A stretch of DNA of 64,000 bases from assembly GCF_051020955.1 (NCBI RefSeq), contig NC_135018.1:11423439-11487438 (forward strand), given 5' to 3'. This DNA is from Megalopta genalis (Eukaryota; Arthropoda; Insecta; Hymenoptera; Halictidae). The position numbers and the translations under genes are program-made. Shown here one piece after another: positions 49,797 through 60,301 of this stretch; position 1 is the stretch's first letter; every line of letters begins with the position of its first letter. The notes under the pieces are model-generated. The model made no database searches, was not told the DNA's origin, and was given only the letters and a program-made list of their open reading frames with translations.

Positions 49797-50240
49797 ATGC
49801 ATAATTTCAAAACTGAGACCAGAAATTATTGCTCACTCGAACAATCAGAAAATATTTATTTATTTATGTATATATGTGTATGTGTTGTATGTAAAATTAA
49901 ATATTATACACATACAATACAATTCTACAACGATTTCTGTCATTTCGTATCTCTACACGACTACGCGAATTACACCATCAACGCAGAGGAATTTAATAAG
50001 AACGTTACTGATGCCATGCAGACGACCATGCAGCTGGTTAAGAGCATCGAGCACGCAACTTTCTTTCGTACGTTAACAACATGCATCTTCGTAGAGCGAC
50101 TTTCTCAATTTGACAGTTTCGGAATCGAAACGAAGAAAGTATCAACTACGGTATTTCCTATTGATTTCAAGGTTGATAGCACATGGAAAGCAATTCGCCA
50201 CGTTTATGATAATTATGGGAAACATGCAAATGGTCCATGA
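49797..50240 (+). CDS. Uncertain coding segment
   Basis: The frame is open for 147 codons. The first third is AT-rich and unlikely to be real, but from about 49957 the codons and residues look more protein-like (HDYANYTINAEEFNKNV, then DAMQTTMQLVKSIEHATFF). Possible splice sites bracket a short piece: ...ACGCAG before 50004 and GTACGT after 50068. No family is recognised. It could be an internal exon of a gene whose other exons I cannot find, or chance. Confidence 0.25.
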   Translation: MHNFKTETRNYCSLEQSENIYLFMYICVCVVCKIKYYTHTIQFYNDFCHFVSLHDYANYTINAEEFNKNVTDAMQTTMQLVKSIEHATFFRTLTTCIFVERLSQFDSFGIETKKVSTTVFPIDFKVDSTWKAIRHVYDNYGKHANGP

Positions 50241-51386
50241 AACGAAGTACAAGGTAATTAGTTAACTCGTCGCCGGAGAAAATGTTTTCGCTTTCTTGTC
50301 ATCATTCTTTTGTCCACGTTTTTCTTACTTTCTTGCCCGCTCACATGAATTCTACGATCCTGCAGCAGCTTTGTTTGCTCGATGAAGTTATTTTACCACT
50401 GAAATAATGAGAAAACATTACCCCGTCACTGTTAGAGATTTAAATAGCAGAAGAGTCGTCTGCGCCAGTGATTCTCATTATGTTTTCGAAATTCAAATTC
50501 GCGAGAATTATCGAAGAAAAAAATCTCGAAAATTTCAAGCTAGTTAATTTATGAGTATTTCTTTTTGATATCGGAATAATTACAAATAATTCTCCAATTT
50601 TTAGAAGCAGGACAAGTTTGTATATGAATATGCAACAAATAAATCAGAACTTTCTCTCAATTTACATCTTATACATTATAACACCCCCTTCTTTAAAATA
50701 ATGACATAATAATTTACAGAAAACCACGAATATTACCGGTCTTTTCTAACTTCTAATTATTTTTAGTACCCAATTATAGATAGTTATTACTACAACGATC
50801 ATTGCATTTTATTCAAATAAAAAGCGTAACTAACTAGAACAATCATTTCACTGTGAGTAGTGTTGAACAAAATAAAAAGTTTTGGAAGTATGTAATTGTA
50901 AATGATGCCTTATCTTATGTAGTATGAATCGATAAAGTAGTAGCCGATCTGTGAATATTGTACGCATGTAACATCTATTGTCTTCCTACTTAAAAAACAA
51001 TTTTTTTGTATGTTTGCGTTACATATGGAGGACAGAATAAGGAATTTTGAAATTAAAATTAAAGCTAAGACCAAATGTGTCAATGTTTAACAATTAAAAA
51101 TTAATACCAATTAACAAAAAGATGCACAAAATGACAGAGGAATACGAACGTTTTATCGGTTAACAGAACTGTGGAGTAACATTCTCAATGTTGATCACAT
51201 TTGCGAGATTCGGTGGTACTGGCAGCGTTACGAAATCATTTACGTAAGCTTCTTTTCAATAAGGTTTGAACAGAAAACGAATCGAGAACAATTAGCCAGT
51301 CAAATTTCCGGGACACTGGAACAGAACCCATGGAAACTGATCTGTGTAATATACTTACAAAGGACAGACCCTTTTAGTTATTTAAA
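50241..51386. other. Intergenic DNA
   Basis: AT-rich DNA with nothing recognised. Confidence 0.5.
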
Positions 51387-51638
51387 TTAAATTAGACCCC
51401 TGGAAAGTAGGAGACCAGCAACCTGTTGCTCCTGTTCGCCAAACCAGTGCCATTCTTCGATGACTTTATCGACTGCAGGACTACCGCAGCTTGCAACATT
51501 ACATGCTGCATATTTACTATTATTATTATTGTTATTCATCTTCGCTACACGCAAAGACGAAACGACTGTTGTACAGTTAGATCCAATAATAGCAAGACAT
51601 AAGGTAAAAATCAATGATAAAGGATAAACTTGTTTCAT
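51387..51638 (-). CDS. Candidate secreted peptide (first exon?), up to 83 aa
   Basis: The N-terminus MKQVYPLSLIFTLCLAIIGS is a convincing signal peptide with a likely cut near residue 20-23. It is followed by a short Asn run (about residues 35-40, from AAT/AAC repeats) and a segment with two cysteines (CNVASCGSPAVDKVIEEWHW). A possible splice donor (CAACAG|GTTGCT) would end the exon at about residue 72. I cannot identify the next exon or the family. It could be a neuropeptide-like or salivary secreted protein. Confidence 0.4.
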   Translation of the reverse strand: MKQVYPLSLIFTLCLAIIGSNCTTVVSSLRVAKMNNNNNNSKYAACNVASCGSPAVDKVIEEWHWFGEQEQQVAGLLLSRGLI

Positions 51639-53090
51639 TTACAACGTGATATCAAGTATGACAAAAAACCTGGCGACTTCGTGTGGAGTATGTAACCGAG
51701 CTAGTTGAATGCTGAAAGCAATCAGAGTGAAAACAAGACTGGTATGACCTTTCTATTGCTTTCACATGATGGGAGATTATAAACCTTGAACCATTGGGAA
51801 TACGAATTTTTTCGGTTATTTTATACATTATTCGTATACGTTGCATGTGGCCGCACGCAACAGGATTGATGATTCGTCTGCATACTAAAACGGATCAGTT
51901 GCACACTTTCGTAAACATTTAGGCCTTGCTCCGATTCGAATTAGCACCGATGTTTGGGTACATTTTGCGTATATCATGTCTAATTCGTAATACGAAAATA
52001 TTACTTAATTTTTGTCGGAAACTTGATGTTCAAGTAATTTTTAAGCTGTGGGACCAAATGGACCCGAGCTCCATTATCCGAGTATTAAAATTCATAAATA
52101 TGACAAAAATTTTAAGTTGAAATGGTGGAGATTGATGCAGTGGCAAAAATAATATCTGTTTAGGAAAAGTAGAGAAATGATTTCATTTTTTAATTGAAAT
52201 ATAAATCGCGAAATAATCCGTGGGAGACCAAAACAAAATGTTTTTGCATTCAATCCAGCACTATTCTCATGGCACGCAGCATTTTTCGCGTTGGGTATTC
52301 AATTACAAAATCCGTCCACGTTACATAAAACACAGAACGTGCAATGCGGGTCAAATTACGTATCGAAAATCGAGTGCAACGGTACCTCGTAAAATTTACC
52401 ATGCACGTTTCATGCGTTTCTGTCTAAACATTTGCCATTTGGATCTTAGAAGATTTCTCGGTCGAGGATATTTTATCGCCGATCACAATGTAACAATTCC
52501 TTTCGTCAAAATAATTCCATAAATTTTTATTAACTTTGGTATTGTATTTTATTTGTGCACATACTATACTCGAAAAATCGGAAGGTTGCAATTATGTTCA
52601 ATATGTAATTCAGAATAATCCTAAATAGCAATAATGTGGAAAGAATGGAATTGTCGTTCTACTTTTGTGTTTTAATTTTAGAAAATTATGCACGTTAATT
52701 ATAGCGTTATATTACATTATATGAATAAATGACATAGTAATTTACACATCATAAAATTCAACGAATATCATTATTCAATTAAATAAATACTACTATTATC
52801 TACTGAATAGTTCACTTCAATAAATATTTTATTTAAAAATATAAATCAATCATCAAATAACTTTGCGTACAAATAATTTGAATCCTATTCATAAAAATAT
52901 ATCACACTCTAAATTATGCTCGGAACGAGAAACCACATGATTATAATAATGATTGGTGATTATAAATATACAAGGATACGACTTGAAAATAAATACAACT
53001 CCAACGACTCCAAAACTTTATCCCGCGATATTATTGAACTCTTGTTTGAAGAAAAGAATTAGGAAGATAAACGAGAAGAAATGCTGCGAT
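51639..53090. other. Intergenic DNA
   Basis: AT-rich. A block at about 52050-52095 (CCAAATGGACCCGAGCTCC then CCGAGTATTAAA) resembles 3064-3103 (CCAAATGGGCCCGAGCTCCG then CTGAGTGTTAAA), so it is another dispersed repeat. The frame at 52220-52522 shows no motif. Confidence 0.45.
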
Positions 53091-54020
53091 AATGGAAGGA
53101 AAGTATGGTGTAGAAAAGTGTACGGCTACGTTGCCTATCACTACCTGCTGCAGAGGGGTATACAGTAGACACACTGCAGGACCCCCGGGTTCGCATTCCT
53201 GAAAGGAGGGACGAGAGCGCTAGAGACGTGCGCCGGCACATATCGTTTAGAACTAAGAAGGACCCTTTTATGCCTGGATCCGGAGGTCCTGGTTCTATAT
53301 ACAGAGACCTCGAAAGAACGATATCATTCGAGATCGAAAAAACCGCACGAGCCCAGGCCACCTTACCGCTTCGAACCGCAAGGGAATGTTGGCAACTGAT
53401 AGGACCTAACCTAACCTAAAATTGGCGTGCCGTCAGAGAGAAACGAAGCGACATACCTCGACGGTCTATCCTTCCGTGTTGTTTACAAACTGCCACAGTG
53501 TCTTCTTCATTCATCGAACACAACGTTTCACAGAAATCACCGCACCATGCTGATGTCAAAACACTCTGCTACACTCGCGTCACCACGGCGCATAATGCGT
53601 GCACCATTTGAAAAGCTCGCGGTTAAAGCCCGCAGGAATTCGTGGGTCCCTACGGAGAACAGACCCGCCCCACACTTTTCACACGCAAAGACCAAGTCGC
53701 TCGTGTCTCACGTGGTGCAAATGAACGCCGAGATTCGTTCGAGACTCGACCGACGACAACTTCGAACCAACTCCGAAACGCGAGATAAATGTGACAAAGA
53801 CGCTAACCGATGTGTTGCCGTTTGACCTGTCTCCGAACTGACCAATCGCCTTGCAGGTGGTATGCTACGATGTTTCTCGTTGCCTGGTGGGGGATGGGGG
53901 CAACCGGAGGGACAGAACCACCTGACGCGCAACCTTTTGGGGTCCGCTAAAAGATCTCGGAACCTGGCAGGGGGGCCTTTTCGAACCATTGGGACTTACC
54001 CGTTCGAGTTTACTTGCAGT
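53091..54020. other. CpG-rich island with a short CCTAA run
   Basis: GC and CpG content are far above the surroundings for about 900 bp, with overlapping open frames on both strands (53427-53825 plus, 53708-53989 minus) but no recognised domain. CCTAACCTAACCTAA at 53405-53418 is three copies of the arthropod telomere-type unit. The block may be a first exon or promoter of a gene beyond the window, or a dispersed element. The sequence does not decide. Confidence 0.45.
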
Positions 54021-55631
54021 CGGTAAAGATAACGACTTACCAACGGATGGTATAAAATTCAATTCAGAAATTTATTTGTAATTTCATGCAGAATTTTACT
54101 GATCGATAGGGGATTGTTCAAAAATCGATTCAGGAAGGTGGACGATAGGTATTGATATTCTTATATTATGCAACTGCATACTTTATTATATGATTTATTT
54201 AGTCTTACAAAGAAAAAATTTAATGAACTAGATACCAATAATGTAGGGATCAATGACCGAATGACATTTTTTGAAAGCAAAATGCAAATGCACAATCACT
54301 ACACCAGTGTTTTGTACACCTCCCTAGATTCGTATAATCTTTAGAACGATACATAAAAAAAACGAAAGAAATCTTATTTTATAATGGCTAAAATAATTGT
54401 TAAATATTACATCTAGCGGACTCAGCTTCAATGACCTTGGCCTCGACATATTTTAGTCAAGGTGATCCTCCTCAGTAATTTTGGAATGTTTTTAGCAGGT
54501 GCTTGTTGTTTATTAAAAAGGTAATTAAAACACCAACCACCTTGATCTCGTAACGCTAATACACGCAGTGGCTCACAAAAGTGTTCGTATAAGTTTTAAA
54601 ATGTAAACAGTTTTTTAAAACTCGATCAAATGACTTGAATTTTGTGTGTGTGTAAAATATTTTTATTTTAATTCTGCTATTACTTGGAATATCCGTGGCG
54701 CGCGATGGCCGCCAGCAATCGAGATCATTCACGTTCTCCATTCTAATCGTAGTTTGAATTTACGGCTCGCAAGTGATACAAATTTTGTGTGATGGAAAAG
54801 AACTATATACATACTTGGGTAGCTGTTCGCTCAAACGAATGCAATTGGTGGACGGAATTATGTATTTTCTGCAACTGTTGAGTTTTGACAAATGGCGATC
54901 TAAAGTTTATTGTTGCAATGCAATGTTCAGTTAATGATGCAACAATAGTTTTTCAGTTAGTATCTATGATTCTATCTGCGGGCTTTTAACAAAATTAAAA
55001 AGGGAGTTGCAATCATCTTGTCATGCTTTCTCGGAAGTTCAATGTCAATTTACTAAGTGTTTCCTTTTTAAAATCGATCAGGTTAATGAAACAACAACTT
55101 TTTCTCTAGATCTTGCTGTTTATTTGTTAGTATATAGTGAATTTTATTGCTGCCATCGAATTGGCAAAATAGTAAAAATTTCAAGACGATTAAAAAATGC
55201 TGGAATTACAGTAATAAGTACAATAGGTACATAGGTAGACAACAGAATATTTGAATCTTACAATAGTTCCGTCAATCATGATATTGAATTTAAATAAGCG
55301 AGGATATCATTTAAAAAAAGGAAAAGCGTGATATTTACTCCACTAATTTAGACTATTCAAACATGAAACGAATGTCGATTTTATTCCTGTTTGGTGCAAT
55401 TGAGACAAAATTGGCTTCAACATAAAATCCCTAAGTTAGCATGTCATCTTCTGTCTGATCATTACACTAAGTTGAATGCTATTATCAAAAAACTCAGCCA
55501 CGAGTCATTATAGGTATCTGCGCATGAACACATCCTGTTGCCTTCCGTGAGGCTATCAAAGCATTGATCAGGCTGACGTGCCAAACAAAATAGTATCAGT
55601 TCGGAAAAAGTGTCGATCGTGGCGCCAGCGA
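54021..55631. other. Intergenic DNA downstream of the receptor cluster
   Basis: AT-rich. The frame at 55007-55234 (plus) contains a hydrophobic stretch (FSLDLAVYLLVYSEFYCCH) that could be a relic of a membrane protein, but I find no splice partners. Confidence 0.4.
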
Positions 55632-58074
55632 TTAGTTGGTGCAATTAGAACTCATTAAAAATTGGTGGAGTATAATCATGTACATTAAAATTGCACTCAG
55701 AATCTGTAAATAAATCGCTGCTGTTATAATCTATATCTATTAACATACACTAGCTTTGAATTCTTCACAATCCTTTGTCATTCACATCCCCTTTCTTAAT
55801 AATAAATCTTACCTGCGATAGAAGCTTCCCATCAATATTAAAAGCTTTCGTCGTGAACGTAATATCTCTGTGCGTAACTTGCAGAGCAAAATACTTCAAC
55901 TGTAACAATATAATCATTATTTTATGCGGTTGTGACATGCAGAAATTTATAAAGTACAAAGTGACAATAATTAACACCTTGATTACCGTGTCAGTTATAA
56001 AAACAATTTCATACTGCATATTTTAATAAGTAAGTATATATAAGTAGTATTTTAATGAGTAATGAGTAAACCTAGTAATGAGTAAAGATAGTCTAGTAAT
56101 GAGTACAATCAATTACGAATTACCCATTCCATTAAGAAGATTATATTATACAAAAATACACACATTGGTGGACAAAATAATAAGGCACCTCAAGATTTTT
56201 GGATATAAACATCTATTTGCACATATACATGGGAAATGAATACACAACAAAATAAGATACCAGTTTGGCATAATATATGAAGAAATCGTTCGACCCATTT
56301 GTTATTCATACAAAATAAAAGATATTTTGCGCGGACAAAACGATAATTCACTCTGAATATGAAATAATAAAAGCATTAAAATAAAATAAAATTACATAGT
56401 TTGTTTAAGTTTTAGTAATGTGTGGACAGTCTTTTACGTTGTACCCCTTTAATCATTCTTCTTGGTAAACTTCTATACAGATCTTTTATATGTATACTTT
56501 TGATCCAAGCTTTCCTAAGATTCTAAAATTGCAGATTTCAATTCGGACACTGTATTATACTGCTTCCCATCTTCATGTAATATTCGGCTGAGATTTCCCC
56601 AAACATTCTCGATAATGCTTCTGTCAGGAGACTTTGCTGGCAAATTTAAAACCTTTATATTTTCCGTTTCAAAATAATTTTTTACTATGCGAGCGATACG
56701 CACAGCTGCATTACCCTGCTGAAATATATATTTTGTCCCAGCAATTCTGCCAGCGTAAGTCTCTATCCGTCCCTTGATTAAATTTAAGTATTTATACTTC
56801 CTTGAAAAAATTTTATTTCCGTCTTTCCTATATAGTCGATAGTTGCCCTTGTCATTACTCTACCAAAAATCTTGAGGTGCCTTATCATTTTGTCCACTAG
56901 TGTATACTTTAACGTTGCGGATATTTTGCTTCAATTGTTCAGCGCTTAACGTGTCAATAACACCTTTCTTCCCTTTTCATTTACAAAAGTGAAATAAAAG
57001 CTTGCAATCTAACTGGCCAATTACCTCGCGCTTGATAGTGTCATCCGCGCAGTGGCTAACACAATCATGAATCGTGGTAATGATCTCCGCTGCATAGTTC
57101 GCGGCAGTTTCGCAGACCCAAACCACTATGCAGAACTTCCCAAACCTTAATACCACATATGTTAATCCCTCAAACACTTGAGACATGCGATTTCGCGTCG
57201 TTGTTACATCATCGCTGACGTACCATTGCGCGATCGTATTGTACAAATCAAAAGTGACCACAGCGAAAGTGACAGTCGCAGAAACGATATTTATTGTACG
57301 AAACATTGTATTCAGGTATTCGACAGCGTCGCTGATTTCCTCGTGCACCTCCTCGTAATATTTCACCTTCATCAACAACATGATACTCTGTCTTCGTGAC
57401 AATTGCTTCTCTGTCAATTCTTTATGACGGCCTGACAAAGGTCCATTCAACTGTATCAGATTTTTGTTAAGTTTCTTGAAGCACGCTCCCAAGATGCACA
57501 CGTAAGACAGGTAGAAAAATGTCACCGTGGACGATGACATCGCCAGATACAAATTAATGAGACGTCGCCGCAAAGGTACTTTCAGAACCTTCCAAAAATA
57601 TAACGGTATCATACTCGCGAAGAAAACGATGTTCACGATGCAAACCGTGTAAGTTACTTTCGCCATGTCACTGAAATCCTGGCGGCATAATGTGTGTGAA
57701 AGCTTTGACAATTTTGTGAATATGACCGACATCGAAAATGGTGCAGCGAACAGTAGTAGAGGTATAGATCCGTCTAACAGAATGAAGAAATTCTCCGGTA
57801 TTGTTTCCATTATGGTGCTATTGGTGTCGAGAAAATTGACTAATAAGAAGTTGTAACTTTGGAGAAGCAAATGAAGACAGGCTGCGATTATTAAATAGAC
57901 GAATCTTTTCTTGGAGAACACGCATTCTTCAGATTTATAGTTGTACGGGAAAAAACCGAATATCCGCGACAAAAGTATGATGGGACGCATGAAAGACTCA
58001 AAGTCTGTCACGCTAAATAGTAGGCATCGTTTGCGGTCTTTGGAATCGTTGGTTCTCGTTGCGTGATTGGTCAT
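55632..58074 (-). CDS. Gustatory receptor A (7tm_7), 3 exons, 402 aa
   Basis: Exons on the minus strand: 58074-57025 (350 codons), 55899-55813 (29 codons) and 55703-55632 (23 codons plus stop). Both introns are phase 0: GTAATT...TTACAG and GTAAGA...TTACAG. This is an insect taste receptor, a seven-pass ligand-gated channel subunit of gustatory neurons. RPIILLSRIFGFFPY (residues 30-44) is the usual N-terminal motif. Hydrophobic segments at about 57-78, 92-118, 140-162, 172-196, 256-276 and 297-322 precede the last exon, which holds TM7 (ILSAILMYMIILHQF). The family motif TYL.IL.QF is altered here to MYMIILHQF. Exon 2 (LKYFALQVTHRDITFTTKAF) is typical. Intron 1 (1.1 kb) contains a Tc1-like element. 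The frame also runs on past the donor to a stop at 56977, so an unspliced transcript would end without TM7. The ligand is unknown. Confidence 0.9.
56159..56902 (-). mobile_element. Tc1/mariner-type element inside intron 1 of receptor A
   Basis: 34-bp inverted ends (56169-56202 and 56863-56896) differ at one base. They start TGGACAAAATAATAAGGCAC on the left. The outermost bases are CACTAGTG next to TA, fitting TA target duplication. Inside, on the minus strand at 56515-56703, is the C-terminal piece of a Tc1-like transposase with LPAKSPDRSIIENVWGNL, the motif carrying the last catalytic Glu (DD34E type). The rest of the transposase is deleted, so the copy is not autonomous. At about 740 bp it makes up two thirds of the intron. 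Confidence 0.88.
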
Positions 58075-58624
58075 TGCTCAATGATTTCAAATTTGTATGT
58101 GACAGAAAAACTATGACGTAGTCCACGTTGATTTCTTGTACTTCTTTAATTTTTGGTTTATAAGAAAACTGCGAACTCCAAAATGATAAGTGAACAAAGC
58201 AGCAAAAACTCTAAAAAAAGTTTTAAAATATGCTTAAAATATTACTAATTCGTTAAAATCTGTTGAAAGCGAAAGTGCATTTCGACTTAACTTATGCCTT
58301 TGTCTCTTGATGCAGTAAGTTTTTATTTTATAGAAAGATACACAGTTTATTTATAACTGAAAAAGACTGTAGTCTGTTTTACAACCGGCTCGAATGAACG
58401 TGTTTCAGGAACTGAATGATTAGCACGCACTGTTCGCATAAACAATATTCAAAATGACTGGTAAGTGACTGTTTCTGAGATGGTGATCTAGAAATTCAAC
58501 GCCATAATGAAGTGTGGTCTTGAATAAATAAAATGGCACTTGAAAGCTAATATAGATGATAATATCAGAATACATTTCGCGATTAAGTACTCGATGGTAC
58601 TTCACGAGAATTGCTATTTATGTA
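58075..58624. other. Region upstream of receptor A
   Basis: 550 bp of AT-rich DNA between receptor A and the mariner relic. It probably contains the receptor promoter, but no TATA box or other site can be named with confidence. Confidence 0.4.
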
Positions 58625-59452
58625 TTCGGAATTGGTAACACTGGTGTTAGTAGGCGCCATCTGACATATTCGTTGTAAAGTTTGAGCTATTTTGACGTGC
58701 TCAGAACGTTTTATCATTTATATTTATTATGACGTACTCAGACTCTATTTGCGTTTTGAAAATTTAATTTCAGTGAAATAATAGAATTAACTCGTGAAAA
58801 TTTTCGTGCGATAATTTCAGTGTGGATTATCGCAACGATAATGAATCGATGAACTCATTTCGACTTTTGACGATGAAACACTATCTAAAAGCACTGTAGT
58901 ATATCACTGCTTCAGTGAATTCAATCGTGGCCGTTGTTCGCTCACGGATGAATTTAAAAGAGGTTGTCCAAAATCGGTTGTTGTGCCAGAAAACATCAAT
59001 GCTGTGCGCGAACTGATAATGCAAGATCGTCGCATAGATAAGATATTACATAAATATTTAACCGAGAAATAAAAAAAGCAGCCAGTGACGCAGGATCATT
59101 CTTCATCATGACAATGCGAGCTCTCATACATCGGCCCAAACAACTCAATATTTAACCGATCAAAACATCGAATTGATGTGTCATCCGCCGTACAGCCCCG
59201 ATTTCGTGTCTAATTATTTCTTCTTGTTTCCGTCCGTGAAGAATAAATTATATGGACAACGATTTTCGACGCCACGTTTTGGAGGTACCTACATCGGAAT
59301 AAAAAAAGTGCTATAGAAGCTGGTTTATACGTATACAAAAGTGTATTGATCATCATGGAGAGTATTTTGAAAAACAATAAAACCATTTTCATGGATAAAT
59401 ATTTGTTTTTGTTTGTTTTTCGAAATGACCAACAATGAGTTACCAGAATTAA
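58625..59452 (+). mobile_element. Decayed mariner element
   Basis: Two mariner transposase pieces remain on the plus strand. An N-terminal piece at about 58855-59070 contains CFSEFNRGRCSLTDEFKRG and RELIMQDRR, with a one-base shift near its start. A C-terminal piece at about 59098-59290 contains HHDNASSHTSAQTTQYL and HPPYSPDF with catalytic Asp residues, then KNKLYGQRFSTP. The middle of the gene is deleted and stops follow. The left end (GGTAACACTGGTGTTAGTAG) and right end (GAGTTACCAG region near 59437) are partly matching inverted ends. Confidence 0.85.
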
Positions 59453-59519
59453 TCTAATTAAATATTTCCATAGATTCCGTGATAAACTAAAATTTATACA
59501 AACACCGTGACACTATTCG

Positions 59520-60106
59520 TCGAAATCCTCAGCATTTTTGCAGGCGACATTATATAATCATTATATAATTTGCATGGCGATGTACACCATCATCATGTAC
59601 AAAGTCATGACACAAAATAAGGTTATCTGTTTCAGACCATCGATACAGTTCGGCAGGTGCACGAGGAATAGAATGATACCGAAGATGTCCTTCGTGTTCG
59701 CGAACCTCGTCATGACCTCGAAGTCCTGATCAGATAATAACACGTGAGAGCTTTGTCAGCTTTTGTAACACCTGAAACCTCTGGTACGATAAACCGTACA
59801 ACACCAAGGTCATTAAACCCTCCGAGATGAAGAACAAGTTCAGATCAATCACCTCAACTGATATTTGCGTTGTACAGTGTCAAGGCCAATTGAACTATGT
59901 ATGTAGTTCCGCTGCGTGATCATCGACCAAACAAATCGTGTTTTTGAGAACACAAATTCCGTAGGATTGCTCTTACACGGAAAAAGTCCAAGAATCAGAC
60001 AGAAAACGATGTTATGGTATATCAATGATGAGAGGTTCGTGGTATCCCATGATCGCCATGGCTCGCGACTCTTTTTGGTATTAATCCTTATCGTGCTTTC
60101 AAGCAT
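59520..60106 (-). pseudogene. Gustatory receptor pseudogene between the two intact receptors
   Basis: On the minus strand the N-terminal receptor motif is recognisable (IVFCLILGLFPCKSNPTEFV followed by FSKTRFVWSMI), matching RIFGFFPY...CVFSKKRFVYLII of receptor A. Further pieces in shifted frames follow: DLNLFFISEGLMTLVLYGLSY, then KLTKLS, then VLLSDQDFEVMTRFANTKDI. At least two frameshifts and several stops interrupt it. The sequence ends near 59520, before the regions equivalent to TM5-TM7 and exons 2-3. The decayed mariner lies immediately beyond, so the missing half was probably lost in rearrangement near that element. Confidence 0.8.
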
Positions 60107-60301
60107 TCTGCAGTAAATTGTAAGTTTGCAGATTTAAGAATGCGTTCTTGAATAGATAAGACTGGAATCATCTTTGGATCGACAGCGACGATGTTATCGA
60201 AAGTTTTTAATGGGATGAAATGTCTGTAATGTGTTGCATATACATAATTCTATAATTTCTTTCGAAGAAAGACGGTCTCGCACGGTCTCTTGTCACTTTC
60301 T
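60107..60301. other. 3' flank of receptor B
   Basis: A minus-strand ATTAAA (plus coordinates 60206-60211), about 90 bp beyond the stop codon, is a possible poly(A) signal of receptor B. Confidence 0.4.

Noticed and set aside
53405..53418. Telomere
   Set aside because: Only three CCTAA units inside unique DNA; not a telomeric array.
55007..55234. Hydrophobic plus-strand frame near the receptor cluster, considered as a receptor relic
   Set aside because: It is on the opposite strand to the receptors and lacks any receptor signature.
55462..55644. Minus-strand frame considered as the last exon of receptor A
   Set aside because: It has an in-frame stop before the match and no acceptor; a better exon with TTTACAG and an MYMIILHQF segment lies at 55632-55703.
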